Positions 9,201 to 16,977 of a stretch of DNA of 64,000 nucleotides are shown here, in pieces. This DNA is from Bog-159 sp049516155 (GTDB lineage: Bacteria; Acidobacteriota; Terriglobia; Bryobacterales; Bryobacteraceae). The DNA is taken from the NCBI GenBank assembly GCA_049516155.1, contig JBEKTJ010000012.1, forward strand, positions 1 through 64,000, written 5' to 3'. A program made the position numbers and the translations under genes. The notes below the pieces were generated by a model. It did no database searches, was not told where the DNA came from, and was given only the letters and a program-made list of their open reading frames with translations. Within the stretch, counting starts at the first letter, position 1. Each line of letters opens with the position of its first letter.

Positions 9201-9720
9201 ACTGCGCTAATGCGCCCGAGGGAGCCGCCCCGTACGGATCCCCCGTAAATGGGGGGTAGTAGGCGGCGTCGAAGGCGGCCGCATTGATGCCATATCCCAT
9301 GATGGTGAGGTATTGCCCGCTGCCGGAAAGCTGAAGCGTCCCCTCCGACGAAGATCCGTATTCACCGGAAACGGGGAGGTTCGCTCCGGAACCGGTCTGC
9401 GGCAACACCAGGGAATTCACGTATGCAACACTTGCCGTGCCGTTCGGCATGTACTGGAACAGCGTGAGCGGGCCCGCCTGATTGTCCCCGTAGCCGCCTG
9501 CTGAACTGTTGCCGGCACCGGTACCGGTGCCGTTGGGGACCGCGGTGCATGTGCCTCCAAAGACGCCGCATCCTTCAACCACGACAACCAGATTGCCTGG
9601 AGTAAAAAGCGGACTCTGCTGCGCAAGAGCCGGCGTGGAAAGGAATGCAATTGCTAGTGCGAACTTGCGGATTCGATCTTCGGCCACACGGTGTTTTTCA
9701 TGGTATGTCGGATAGTTCAC
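5011..9720 (-). CDS. Giant exported NHL/BACON repeat protein with 83-aa tandem repeats
   Basis: A 1569-residue secreted or surface protein. The GTG start at 9720 is preceded by AAAGGATAACC, and a signal peptide follows (FALAIAFLSTPALAQQ). Order of parts: a beta-propeller-like region to about residue 500; a divergent InlB-type repeat near 560-650 (YLLTTSAGMGGSVSAGGYVAAG); one isolated 83-aa-type repeat; a BACON domain near 745-830; NHL repeats (VAVDGSGNVYIADSG) near 835-1070; a second BACON-like part; then five 83-residue repeats to the end. Such layouts are typical for acidobacterial secreted proteins. NHL propellers bind proteins or glycans, and the C-terminal Ig-like repeats probably act as a stalk. 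The ligand is unknown, and no enzyme motif is visible. Confidence 0.85.
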   Translation of the reverse strand: MNYPTYHEKHRVAEDRIRKFALAIAFLSTPALAQQSPLFTPGNLVVVVEGCGVFGGTCTAVPNGTGTGAGNSSAGGYGDNQAGPLTLFQYMPNGTASVAYVNSLVLPQTGSGANLPVSGEYGSSSEGTLQLSGSGQYLTIMGYGINAAAFDAAYYPPFTGDPYGAAPSGALAQSGSLTGQSYTPVARVLTLIDPYGNVNSSTALYNIFNTNNPRSVYTANGTTAYVSGQGSGSDATGGVFYTAVGAANTAPTAITGLDTTSKTLSQDTRDVQIYNNTLYVSVDSKEGSGSNRDFIGTLGTPPATSLFNSGAGPTQLSGIGTSNAGKETITSGANSNGNNLNSGQKINISPVNYFFASPSVLYVADGGNPKNDSNGDNNSNGTNNIGDGGLQKWINSQSNGSGAWSLAYTLYQGLNLVNNGSGTGTSGLYGLTGTVSGSTVLLYATNYTLSDLDPTYLYGITDTLNYTTASQASGEVFSLLDTAPSDSNFKGVSFAPVTPNGSVIITSSPSGFSFTSAGTGCSPGSYTTPQTLSWTPGSTCTLSVASPISGGTGVQYAFAQWQDGATSTTDTVTAPATPATYTATYTTQYLLTTSAGMGGSVSAGGYVAAGTNAIITATPSAGYYFVNFTGTATSTSNPFSLLMNQPQSITANFAAAISQTITFPALSNQVLGAAPFTVNATASSGLPVSFASLTAPVCTVSGTTVTLVTAGGCTIQATQAGGGGYLAAMPVNQTFQVASPGLGTIGLIVGSAGGSASVILNYGGAWSATSNASFLHISAGSASGTGSGLVSFTYDPFTGTGTQTGTLSIGSLTLTVTQAGTNYFGPGPVVALVSSGLTSPYGVAVDSSGNIYIADQGTGAIYEWNATMQQVTTLIASGVLSGTGVAVDGSGNVYFFQADLGLYEWIASTQQVTLLAGSGLSAPTGLAVDAYGDVYMGDSGGAVNEWSASTQQVTTLFSVGSAVGLAVDASGNVYTVGGGAVNEWSASTQQVTPLVSAGLNNPSGVAVDGSGNVYIADSGNNAVEEWSASTQQTTTLAPTGLNNPSGVAVDGSGNIYIADTGNQAIKEIPYAFVGPASGLTEPATAGSDALLPVLPATAPLTGIFAPTSNQSWLTIGTIAGGVVNFSFTANASNASQTAQITILGQQISVTQNGLTAQTITFGPLSNQPYGAAPFTVSATASSGLAVSFASTTPGVCSVSVATVTVAALGTCTIQATQAGNTTYAPATPVSQSFQVTQASQTITFGALSNEAYGAPPFTVAATANSGLTVRFNSQTPHLCSVSGATVTLLAVGTCTIQANQPGNADYAAAPVVDQSFQVSQGSQTITFGALSNQAYGTPPFTVGATASSGLAVRFNSQTPHYCSVSGTSVTLLALGTCTIQATQPGNADYAAAPAVNQSFQVMQGSQTISFGPLANQAYGAAPFTVGATASSGLTVRFNSQTPRICGVSGTTVTLLAVGTCTVQATQPGNADYAAAPAVDQSFQVTQGSQTITFGPLANQTLGNPPFTVSATASSGLAVTFSSQTPRVCTVSGTTVTLAAVGTCTIQAAQRGNADWAAATPVYQSFTVAR

Positions 9721-9991
9721 GGTTATCCTTTGATGAATGCGTTTTTCAACGTATCAACCGAACGTTACAGGAGTGTGACGGCAGCGTGATTTTTTCTGCC
9801 GGAATGATCTTCGTGGACCCTCGACAGTAGCTTCCTGACCGAGCCCGCCGGCTCGTTGCCGGCACGCGTACAGGGGTCCGTCGATGAGGGTCTGCCGCCG
9901 TTCGGCAACTCTAACCCAAACGGGGCTTTCATTCCAGGGACTGGCATCCCCAGGCCTGGATGGCTGGCGTGATCCTGCTAGAATGCAATCG

Positions 9992-10198
9992 ATGGCCAAA
10001 ACCTTAACGGCCGACGACATTCTTCCGCTAGTCGCGTCGTTGACGCCTCAGGAACGCATACGTCTGCTGCGGTTGATTGCCTTGCCGCAGGGCGGGGACG
10101 CGCCCGTCTACCGGTCCGTACCACCTTCACGCGACGAGTTTTCGGCGGACGAGGAGCCGCTTGCGTGGGACGCAGACGGTTGGGAGGATGCAGGGTGA
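9992..10198 (+). CDS. Antitoxin of a mazEF-like pair
   Basis: A 68-residue acidic protein (MAKTLTADDILPLVASLTPQERIRLLRLI...) whose GTGA stop overlap with the following mazF gene marks it as the antitoxin. It has no clear MazE swapped-hairpin motif; the first half looks helical, and the C-terminal half is rich in Asp, Glu and Trp, as expected for a toxin-binding tail. An alternative ATG nine bases earlier (9983) would add MQS. A TAGAAT box just upstream of the start may be the -10 of the operon, which would place the start of transcription close to the start codon. Confidence 0.6.
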   Translation: MAKTLTADDILPLVASLTPQERIRLLRLIALPQGGDAPVYRSVPPSRDEFSADEEPLAWDADGWEDAG

Positions 10199-10521
10199 AG
10201 CGTGGTGAGATCCGCTGGTATACGTTTCGCCTTCCCGATAAGCGGCGCCCGGTTCTAATTCTTACACGAAACGATGTCATCGATCGGCTGAATGAGATCA
10301 TCGTCGCGCCGGCGACGCGAACGATTCGTGGATTGACAACTGAGGTAGTCTTAACCATTGACGACGGGATGCCGGCCGCGTCCGCGCTTAACTTCGATCA
10401 TGTGTCGCTGGCGCAACGGAATCGAATTGGTCCGGTCCTGTGCCACCTGTCGGAAACGCGATGGGCTGAAGTGCGGGATGCGCTACTCATCGCGTGCGGT
10501 TTCGAAAGATCGGGCGATTGA
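10195..10521 (+). CDS. mazF: MazF/PemK-type endoribonuclease toxin
   Basis: A 108-residue mRNA interferase. The family hallmarks are visible: MKRGEIRWYTF at the start (conserved RGEI motif), RPVLILTRNDVIDRLNEIIVAPATRTIRG, then the SALNFDHVSLAQRNRIG block, in which the hydrophobic strand and the conserved Asn-Asp/His positions shape the RNA site. The start is a GTG at 10195 that overlaps the antitoxin stop. Family knowledge: it cuts mRNA at short sequences when the antitoxin is degraded. The gene looks intact, unlike the broken genes that follow it. Confidence 0.9.
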   Translation: MKRGEIRWYTFRLPDKRRPVLILTRNDVIDRLNEIIVAPATRTIRGLTTEVVLTIDDGMPAASALNFDHVSLAQRNRIGPVLCHLSETRWAEVRDALLIACGFERSGD

Positions 10522-10584
10522 GGTTGCGAAGCCGGTACGCCCGAAGAACGATCAGTCGCCGCGGCTCCCTCAACTCCGATACCG

Positions 10585-10770
10585 CGGGCGAATCAAGATC
10601 TGCCGCCTTGGAAGGCGTTCATTTCCTATTCCTGGGATAGGGAGGAGCACAAGGCCCAACGGCTCTGGGCGGCGTCTATGGCGCGTAGGTGAGAACCCTC
10701 AGGATGCGAGCTGAGAGGCAAATTGGAGGCGGAGCCGGATATGAAAGCTATATCCAGCGGAAGAGACTAC
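10585..10770 (+). pseudogene. TIR-domain remnant
   Basis: In the frame of mazF, after its stop, the DNA encodes PPWKAFISYSWDREEHKAQRL, the strand-A box of a TIR domain (FISYSWD, then an acidic EEH), and then hits a TGA at 10690-10692. About 30 bp later another frame encodes RQIGGGAGYESYI, matching the later GGVGYE segment seen in bacterial TIR_2 proteins. The middle of the domain is missing or scrambled. No start codon or complete domain can be built, so this is a relic of a TIR effector, probably from a defence gene. Confidence 0.55.
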
Positions 10771-10969
10771 CTGACTCGGAATTAGCCAAGAAGATCTGGC
10801 AACTGGTGCATTTGGAGTCGCCCGGAGGAGTTCCGGAAAGCGCGGTTTCGGAGCATCGATCACTGCGCCCAATTCGTCGCCTCTGCCAGCGTCCGCTCGC
10901 ACGCGCGATGGTCGCAATAACCATGGTTCTCCACTACTCCCGAGGAAGGCTATGAGTCAAGCGCGAACG

Positions 10970-11458
10970 AAATCGGGGTTACGGAGGGAAGTATCAAGCA
11001 TTCGAGCGATGGATCCTGTTCCAGAGCGGCCAATTCGTCCATAACATGGGCCTTGATCAGATTCCGCAACTCGGCGACCGTACCCAGGTGCTGGAGATTC
11101 TGGATACGACGACAGCCGTTCGAGTTAATCTGGCGAATGGCGGATCGCAAGATTTTCACCGAACCGGGTAGCGATTGCCTTTGAGATCAAAGGCGTTGCG
11201 GGGCATCAACTGACGTGGCCACAGGACATTCTTCAGATGTCCGACCGCGTGGACGATAATGCATGGCGCCAGGAAGATTCTATCGCCATCGATAGTTATT
11301 ACGAAGCGAACGCTATGATCGGCGACCGGCGCAGGCTCGCTCTTGACGTTGCACTTCGGAAGAGGCGAGGCAAGAGAGATTCGGTCGGCCAATTCACTGT
11401 TGACCCTCGCCCCCATGGAATTTGCCCGATTACCCCCGCTCAATCTGGTACGGTCTGA
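10970..11458 (+). pseudogene. Frameshifted gene of unknown function
   Basis: Two protein-like segments lie in different frames. The first (about 10976-11169) encodes KYQAFERWILFQSGQFVHN and LGDRTQVLEILDTTTA and ends at TAG. The second (about 11177-11458) encodes FEIKGVAGHQLTWPQDILQM and SIAIDSYYEANAMIG and ends at TGA. Both read like one original globular protein interrupted by at least one indel. The family is not recognised. It could be the C-terminal part of the same gene as the TIR remnant, since both lie on the same strand with no intact gene between them. Confidence 0.45.
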
Positions 11459-11562
11459 GCGGGATCACCGACGTCACATGACGTACTACGCGCATACCTG
11501 ACATATGCCAGCACACTCCAGCCGTATTCGCCTCAAAACCCTCCAGGCCGATTCGCCCCTCT

Positions 11563-11597
11563 TATCCGTGTGCATCCGTGTCCATCTGCGGTTCCAC
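11563..11597 (+). repeat. Dispersed intergenic motif, copy 2
   Basis: The sequence contains TCCGTGTGCATCCGTG followed by TCCATCTGCGGTTCCA, a periodic block with two TCCGTG units. It is just upstream of the ABC ATPase gene and ends about ten bases before a TACAAT box at 11608-11613. Confidence 0.5.
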
Positions 11598-11622
11598 GCT
11601 TTCCGCTACAATCGTAGAACCC

Positions 11623-12633
11623 ATGCCCAACGACCCCGCCGCCATAGAAGTGCGCGACCTGGTAAAACGCTACGCGAAGGCCAATGTCAATGCCATCGAT
11701 GGCGTCACGTTCAGCGTCCGCCCCGGCGAGATCTTCGGCCTGCTGGGACCGAACGGCGCCGGCAAAACCACCACTATCGGCGTGCTCATCACCAGCGTGC
11801 TACCTACTTCCGGCTCGGCCGCCATCATGGGTCTCGACGTAGCCGCCGACCCCATCGGCATCAAGCAGCGCATCGCCGTCGTCCCCCAGCAAAGCAACCT
11901 CGACCGCAGCCTGCGCGTACGCGAAATCCTCACTTTTCATGCCGCTTATCACGGCGTGCCACGGCATGAGCGTGAGCAGCGCGCCGATGCTTTGCTCGAT
12001 GAACTCGGCCTGGGCGACCGCAAGAACGATCGCGTAGCCCGCTACTCCGGCGGCATGTCGCAGCGGCTCATGATTGCGCGCGCGCTGATGCACTCTCCCG
12101 ACGTGCTTTTTCTGGACGAGCCGACCAACAATCTCGACCCGCAGTCACGCCTGTTCCTTTGGGACCGTATTCGCGCGCTCAACGCGCAAGGCCTCACCAT
12201 TCTGCTCACCACACACGACATGAACGAGGCCGACCAGCTTTGCGGCCGCATCGCCATCATGGACAAAGGCCGCATCCTGGTGAACGACACTTCGGCCGAA
12301 CTGAAGAGGCTGATCCCCGGCGGCAACGCCGTCGAGTTGCGCGTAAGCTTGCCCGCGCCCGATGCCGGCCCCCGGATGCTGGAAACGCTGCGCGGCCTGC
12401 CGGGCGTCACCAAGGTTGACGAAGTGGACGCCAACGCGCCGCCCGCGCCCGATCAAGACACGGGCGAGATGGGCGTCGTGACGTATCGGCTGTATGCCGA
12501 AAAGGCGCCCGCGTTGGTGGGTCCGGCTACCCAGGCGATGCTCCTTGCCGGTGCGCAGGTGCACGATCTGCACGTCAAGCAACCCAGCCTGGAAGACGTT
12601 TTCATCTATCTCACAGGGAGGCACCTGCGCTAA
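11623..12633 (+). CDS. ABC transporter ATP-binding protein (DrrA/NodI-type exporter)
   Basis: A 336-residue ATPase that drives the ABC-2 permease encoded next. The Walker A motif is GPNGAGKTT, the Q-loop lies in VVPQQSNLD, the signature is YSGGMSQRL, Walker B is VLFLDEPTNNLDP, and the switch His is in LTTHDMNEAD. A C-terminal extension of about 90 residues after the core fits the DUF4162-type tail of drug and polysaccharide exporters. The ATG at 11623 is chosen over the longer open frame because the protein then starts directly before the first beta-strand (AIEVRDLVKRY). The stop TAA overlaps the permease ATG. Confidence 0.92.
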   Translation: MPNDPAAIEVRDLVKRYAKANVNAIDGVTFSVRPGEIFGLLGPNGAGKTTTIGVLITSVLPTSGSAAIMGLDVAADPIGIKQRIAVVPQQSNLDRSLRVREILTFHAAYHGVPRHEREQRADALLDELGLGDRKNDRVARYSGGMSQRLMIARALMHSPDVLFLDEPTNNLDPQSRLFLWDRIRALNAQGLTILLTTHDMNEADQLCGRIAIMDKGRILVNDTSAELKRLIPGGNAVELRVSLPAPDAGPRMLETLRGLPGVTKVDEVDANAPPAPDQDTGEMGVVTYRLYAEKAPALVGPATQAMLLAGAQVHDLHVKQPSLEDVFIYLTGRHLR

Positions 12634-13451
12634 TGACGCCCGTCCGCCACACCAATCGTCTCTGGCTTGCCGCCAATGCCTTCGGCGCGACTCTGCGCCG
12701 CGATCTCGCGGTCACCCGCCGCGAACTCCCGCAGTTCCTGGTACAGGCACTGATCCAGCCGATGTTCTTCCTCCTGATTTTCTGCAAGATCCTGCCTGGC
12801 ATCGGTCTCACGTCCGGCAACTTCGCGGCGCTGATGCTGCCCGGCATCGTGGGACTCACCGAGCTGATGGCCGCCATTCAGGGCATCACGCTCCCGCTGG
12901 TGTTGGACCTGGGATTCGCGCGCGAAATCGACGACCGACTGCTGGCGCCCATGCCCGTCTGGCTCGTGGCCGCCGAAAAGGTGCTGTTCGGCGCATTGCG
13001 CGGCATGGTGGCGGGCGCCGTGATCTTTCCGGCGGCTTGGTGGGTCCTGGGCAGCGGCTATGCCGTGCGCGGCGACCGCATCGGCGTGCTCATCGGCATG
13101 ATCGTGCTGGCCGGATTCGCCGGGTCGGGCATCGGCCTGCTCATCGGCACCGTGGTGAAGCCGGAACAAATCAGCCTGATGTTTGCCATTATCCTGACGC
13201 CGCTGCTGTTCACTGGCTGCACTTACTACCCGTGGACCGCGTTGCACAGTATCCGCTGGTTTCAGGTGGTCACGCTGTTCAACCCGCTGACTTATGCCGC
13301 CGAAGGTCTGCGCTACGCTATGGTGCCGCCTATGCACGGCCATACGATGCCCACTTTACCGATGCCTTGGGTGCTGGCGGCGCTGGCCGCTACCCTGGTC
13401 CTGTGCTTCGGCTTCGGCGCCCGTACCTTCCACTCGCGCGTCGTCAGTTGA
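12633..13451 (+). CDS. ABC-2 type transporter permease
   Basis: A 272-residue integral membrane protein with six predicted helices, translationally coupled (TAATG) to the ATPase before it. FLVQALIQPMFFLLIFCKILPG and the later LIGTVVKPEQISLMFAIILTPLLFTGCTYYPW are characteristic of ABC-2 permeases: the second is the conserved segment before the last loop, where family members carry a similar PLxFxSGxxxPxxxLP motif. Together the two genes make a complete exporter, with each subunit probably a homodimer. The substrate cannot be told from the sequence; drugs, lipids and polysaccharides are all known for the family. Confidence 0.9.
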   Translation: MTPVRHTNRLWLAANAFGATLRRDLAVTRRELPQFLVQALIQPMFFLLIFCKILPGIGLTSGNFAALMLPGIVGLTELMAAIQGITLPLVLDLGFAREIDDRLLAPMPVWLVAAEKVLFGALRGMVAGAVIFPAAWWVLGSGYAVRGDRIGVLIGMIVLAGFAGSGIGLLIGTVVKPEQISLMFAIILTPLLFTGCTYYPWTALHSIRWFQVVTLFNPLTYAAEGLRYAMVPPMHGHTMPTLPMPWVLAALAATLVLCFGFGARTFHSRVVS

Positions 13452-13600
13452 CGCTACGGGGCCTGTGGGGCAAAGACCTACCTAATCTCCCTCGATTGAC
13501 CTAATACGTTTACTGGCGCGCGCGCCCGGCTGGCGTGTTGGCGCCGGCACGTTTGCCCGTAGCGAGCGGCAGGCGGACTGGGAGGCCACCGCAGGCTTGG

Positions 13601-16600
13601 CTACTTCAGTTTCACCGGATAGGGCGCATGGGCGGGCAGCTTCGGGTTGGATTTCTCCAGCGCCTTCAGCAATTCCGCCACGCCGCGCTCCAGTTGCGGA
13701 TCGTGCCCTTCGAGGAGAGACTTCGGATCGTTTTCCACCACGATGTCTGGGTCCACGCCGCGGCCTTCCACGGCCCACTGTCCATCGGCGTTGGCATAGG
13801 CGAATTCCGGCACGTTGACGGCTCCTCCATCGATGAGTTGTCCGTGGTCGGTGATCCCAACCACCCCGCCCCAAGTGCGTTCGCCGATCAGCGGTCCCAG
13901 CTTGGCGGTGCGAAACATCCAGGGAAAGATATCGCCGTCCGAGCCGGAATTTTCATCGAGTAACACGGCCTTTGGCCCAATGAACACGCTGTCCGGATAG
14001 GTCTGCGGCGTGGCGATCGTGCGCGGATAAGTGAGACCCAGCAAAGGGCGGATCAAACGTTGGATCACCATGCGCGAGATATTGCCGCCGCCGTTGGCGC
14101 GGTCGTCGATCAGCAGCGCCTCTTTACCAAGTTGCGGATAATACCACTTGATAAACTCGCGGATGCCGGCTTCGCCCATGTCCGGCAGGTGCATGTATCC
14201 GATTCGCCCATGAGACAGTTCGTCCACGCGGCGGCGGTTTTGTTCCACCCAGTCGTAATACAATAAATCGGTCTCGCTGCCCAATGGTTTGTAAGTGACT
14301 TTGCGTGCGCCGGCCAGGGAGGGGGAGGTGTTGAGCATCATAATTACCGGGGCATCGCCGGCATGTCGCAGGAACTTGTAGATGTCGTCCTTCGCGGTCA
14401 CATCTTCGCCGTTGATGGCCAGCACGTAATCGCCGGCCTTGGCGTCGACCCCGATCTCGGTCAACGGCGCACGATAGACATCTTCCTCGTTCTGGCCGCG
14501 AAAAATCTTGGCGATGCGGTATCTACCGGACGTTGGGTCCACCTCGAAGCGCGCACCCGGCAGACCCGCGTGGGGGCGCGGCGGAAGCTGCACGTCGCCG
14601 CCATCGATATAGGCGTGCTGCACGGTCAACTCCGAAATCATCTCACTGATGACGTAATTCAGGTCGGTGCGATGCGCCACATAGGGCAGGAGCTGTCTGT
14701 AGCGCTGCCGCAAGGCCTCCCAGTCATAGCCGTGCATGTTGGGCGCATAGAAAAAATCGCGGTAGCGCCGCCATACTTCGTTGAAGATGTCATTCCATTC
14801 GGCGACAGGTTCCTTCTCCAGCATCAAACCGGCAGTGGAGACGGTTTTCTTGGTGCTCGCGCCGGCGGGGGTGGCGTCGTACACGTTCCAGGCTTGCTCC
14901 TGGCGCACTAACACTTTTGAGCCATCGTGCGAGACTACAAACCCGCCGATATCGTCAACCAACTTGGTCTCTTTGCGGTCCTTAAAAGTAAAGATCCGCA
15001 GGGACGGCTTGGTTGCCGCGGACCGGCCATAGTAAAATTCCGGTGCAACGCCATAGATCAGCTCATCGGCGGTCACGGTCAGGCCGAAATAGTTCTCCGC
15101 ATCCAGGGGCACGCGGGCTACGCGCTGTTCAAGGCCGTCGAAATCGATGCCGCCATCTTTAGGCTCCGCTGGCTTTTTATCTTTGTCGTCTTTGCTCTTG
15201 TCTTTATCCTTGTCTTTATCTTTGTCTTTATCTTTGTCGGCGTCTTTGAGAGTCACTTCGTCGCTTTCCGACGGAAATGGATTCTTGACGTCTTTGCGCA
15301 AAGCCAGGACGAAAATGCCCCGTGCCCGGTTGGTCGCAAAGTCGAATTCGATGTGGGAGATCTGCGGCTGGAACTCGTGGTTGGCCATGAAATACAGATA
15401 GTCGCCCCCGGGATGCCAGGCAGGCGTATCCTCGTTAAATGTTCCGCTGGTCACGCGATGCAGCTTACTATCGTTCATGGACCAGATATAAAGCGCCGAG
15501 AACAACGGGGATTCGTTGATGCTGAACGCCAGATATCCGCCGCCCGGCGACCACGCATAGTCGCGAATCTCGCCCTCTGTCGAATGCGCGACCTCCTGTG
15601 TGGCATGGTCCTTCAACGACACTACCCAGAGGCGGCCGTCTTTGTCGCTGAACGCAATGCGAGCGTTATCCGGGGACCACTTAGGATCGTAGCGGAAGGC
15701 GTGCCCGCCGCTGGTGATCTTCTCGGGCGGCGAGGAACCATCCTGCGCCACCACGTACACTTCCTCTTCGCCGCTGGCGTCCGATAGGAAAGCCACCTTG
15801 GAACCATCCGGCGACCAGACCGGCCACTTATCGTGCGCGCCGGGAGAATGCGTGAGGTTGCGCGTCGGTCCCTTCTCTACGGGCGCGGAGAAGATGTCGC
15901 CGCGCGCCGCGAATAACACGCGTTCGCCTTTGGGGCTGAACTCCACCTGCTCGATCAGATTGGCCGCAGAGACATAGCTGGGTCGCCGGTTGACGCCGTC
16001 ATCGGGCACGCGCACGTCGATGTGCGAACTCTTGCCGCTTTTCACATCCAGGATCTGTAACTCTCCATCCAGTTCGTAGACGATTCGCTGCTGGCGGTCG
16101 GTGGAGGGCCAGCGCACGTCCCACAAATTGTTTTTGGTGATCTGCCGGATCTTGCCGCTGGCGGTGTCGTAGGCGTAGATGTTGAAGTGGCCGTCTTGAT
16201 CGGAGTTGTAGTAGATCTCCCGGCCGATCCACATGGGGTCGCGGCTGGCGCGTTCGCCTGCGCTGATGAGCTTGGCGGCGTGCGTTTCGGTGTCGAAGAT
16301 GTAAATTTTGTTCGCCTCGCCGCCGCTGTATCGCTTTTCGGTGCGGAAGTCGCGGGCTTGCGGCGAATACGCGATCTGGTTTCCGCCGGGCGAGAACGAT
16401 CCCGCGCCGGAGACCGGCATGGGCAGCGGCTCGGAAGGTCCGCCGTCGATGGGGACACGGTAGAGGCGGGTGAGCGCGTGGGCACGAGCGTCGCGCATGC
16501 CGCGGTAAATCACATAGCGGCCGTCGTTCGACCAGCCGTACACCTGGTTGTCATAGCCCCAGCGCGGCGGTAAGGGGCCTTGGGCCGGATAGAAGGTCAA

Positions 16601-16894
16601 CTGCCGGGGCTCGCCGCCATCCGCGGGCATTACATAAACTTGCTCATCGCCATCGTATTGGCCGGTGAAGGCGATCCACTTGCCATCGGGGGAGAATTTC
16701 GCGAACAGCTCCACGCCGGGGTGCGCGGTCAGGCGCGCCGCAGTGCCGCCTGCAGCATTGACCAGCCATAGGTCGCCGCCATACGTGAATACGATGCGGC
16801 TATCGTGGATGTCCGGAAAGCGCAGAAGCTTGGTTTGCGCGGAGAGCGACGCGGTCGCAACGAGGAGCAGGAGCCATTTGGTTTGCAGGCGCAT
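13601..16894 (-). CDS. Exported Tricorn-like S41 peptidase
   Basis: A large secreted serine protease of about 1097 residues. A signal peptide (MRLQTKWLLLLVATASLSAQ) starts at the inner ATG; an upstream TTG at 16912 would add six residues. Residues 25-600 form WD40/TolB-like beta-propellers (repeated WSPDGxxIAF). A low-complexity Lys-Asp linker of about 20 residues (near 560-590) separates them from the C1/PDZ/C2 core. The Tricorn catalytic residues are all present: His in TVQHAYI (about 760), Ser-Asp in NSGSDGD (about 985) and Glu in VEGRGVDPD (about 1040). Tricorn proteases trim peptides into short products; secreted versions are common in Acidobacteriota and probably degrade protein in the periplasm. 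Confidence 0.92.
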   Translation of the reverse strand: MRLQTKWLLLLVATASLSAQTKLLRFPDIHDSRIVFTYGGDLWLVNAAGGTAARLTAHPGVELFAKFSPDGKWIAFTGQYDGDEQVYVMPADGGEPRQLTFYPAQGPLPPRWGYDNQVYGWSNDGRYVIYRGMRDARAHALTRLYRVPIDGGPSEPLPMPVSGAGSFSPGGNQIAYSPQARDFRTEKRYSGGEANKIYIFDTETHAAKLISAGERASRDPMWIGREIYYNSDQDGHFNIYAYDTASGKIRQITKNNLWDVRWPSTDRQQRIVYELDGELQILDVKSGKSSHIDVRVPDDGVNRRPSYVSAANLIEQVEFSPKGERVLFAARGDIFSAPVEKGPTRNLTHSPGAHDKWPVWSPDGSKVAFLSDASGEEEVYVVAQDGSSPPEKITSGGHAFRYDPKWSPDNARIAFSDKDGRLWVVSLKDHATQEVAHSTEGEIRDYAWSPGGGYLAFSINESPLFSALYIWSMNDSKLHRVTSGTFNEDTPAWHPGGDYLYFMANHEFQPQISHIEFDFATNRARGIFVLALRKDVKNPFPSESDEVTLKDADKDKDKDKDKDKDKSKDDKDKKPAEPKDGGIDFDGLEQRVARVPLDAENYFGLTVTADELIYGVAPEFYYGRSAATKPSLRIFTFKDRKETKLVDDIGGFVVSHDGSKVLVRQEQAWNVYDATPAGASTKKTVSTAGLMLEKEPVAEWNDIFNEVWRRYRDFFYAPNMHGYDWEALRQRYRQLLPYVAHRTDLNYVISEMISELTVQHAYIDGGDVQLPPRPHAGLPGARFEVDPTSGRYRIAKIFRGQNEEDVYRAPLTEIGVDAKAGDYVLAINGEDVTAKDDIYKFLRHAGDAPVIMMLNTSPSLAGARKVTYKPLGSETDLLYYDWVEQNRRRVDELSHGRIGYMHLPDMGEAGIREFIKWYYPQLGKEALLIDDRANGGGNISRMVIQRLIRPLLGLTYPRTIATPQTYPDSVFIGPKAVLLDENSGSDGDIFPWMFRTAKLGPLIGERTWGGVVGITDHGQLIDGGAVNVPEFAYANADGQWAVEGRGVDPDIVVENDPKSLLEGHDPQLERGVAELLKALEKSNPKLPAHAPYPVKLK

Positions 16895-16977
16895 AAGGAG
16901 TTTGACGTGCAAGACGGTAAAAGGGTAAGCGTAGCAGAGGTGCTGAAATCGGAGTAATTTATCGCAAATCCCGGCGC

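Noticed and set aside
9765..9947. Small minus-strand frames in the gap before the mazEF-like pair
   Set aside because: They have no ribosome site, no family pattern and compete with the promoter region of the pair.
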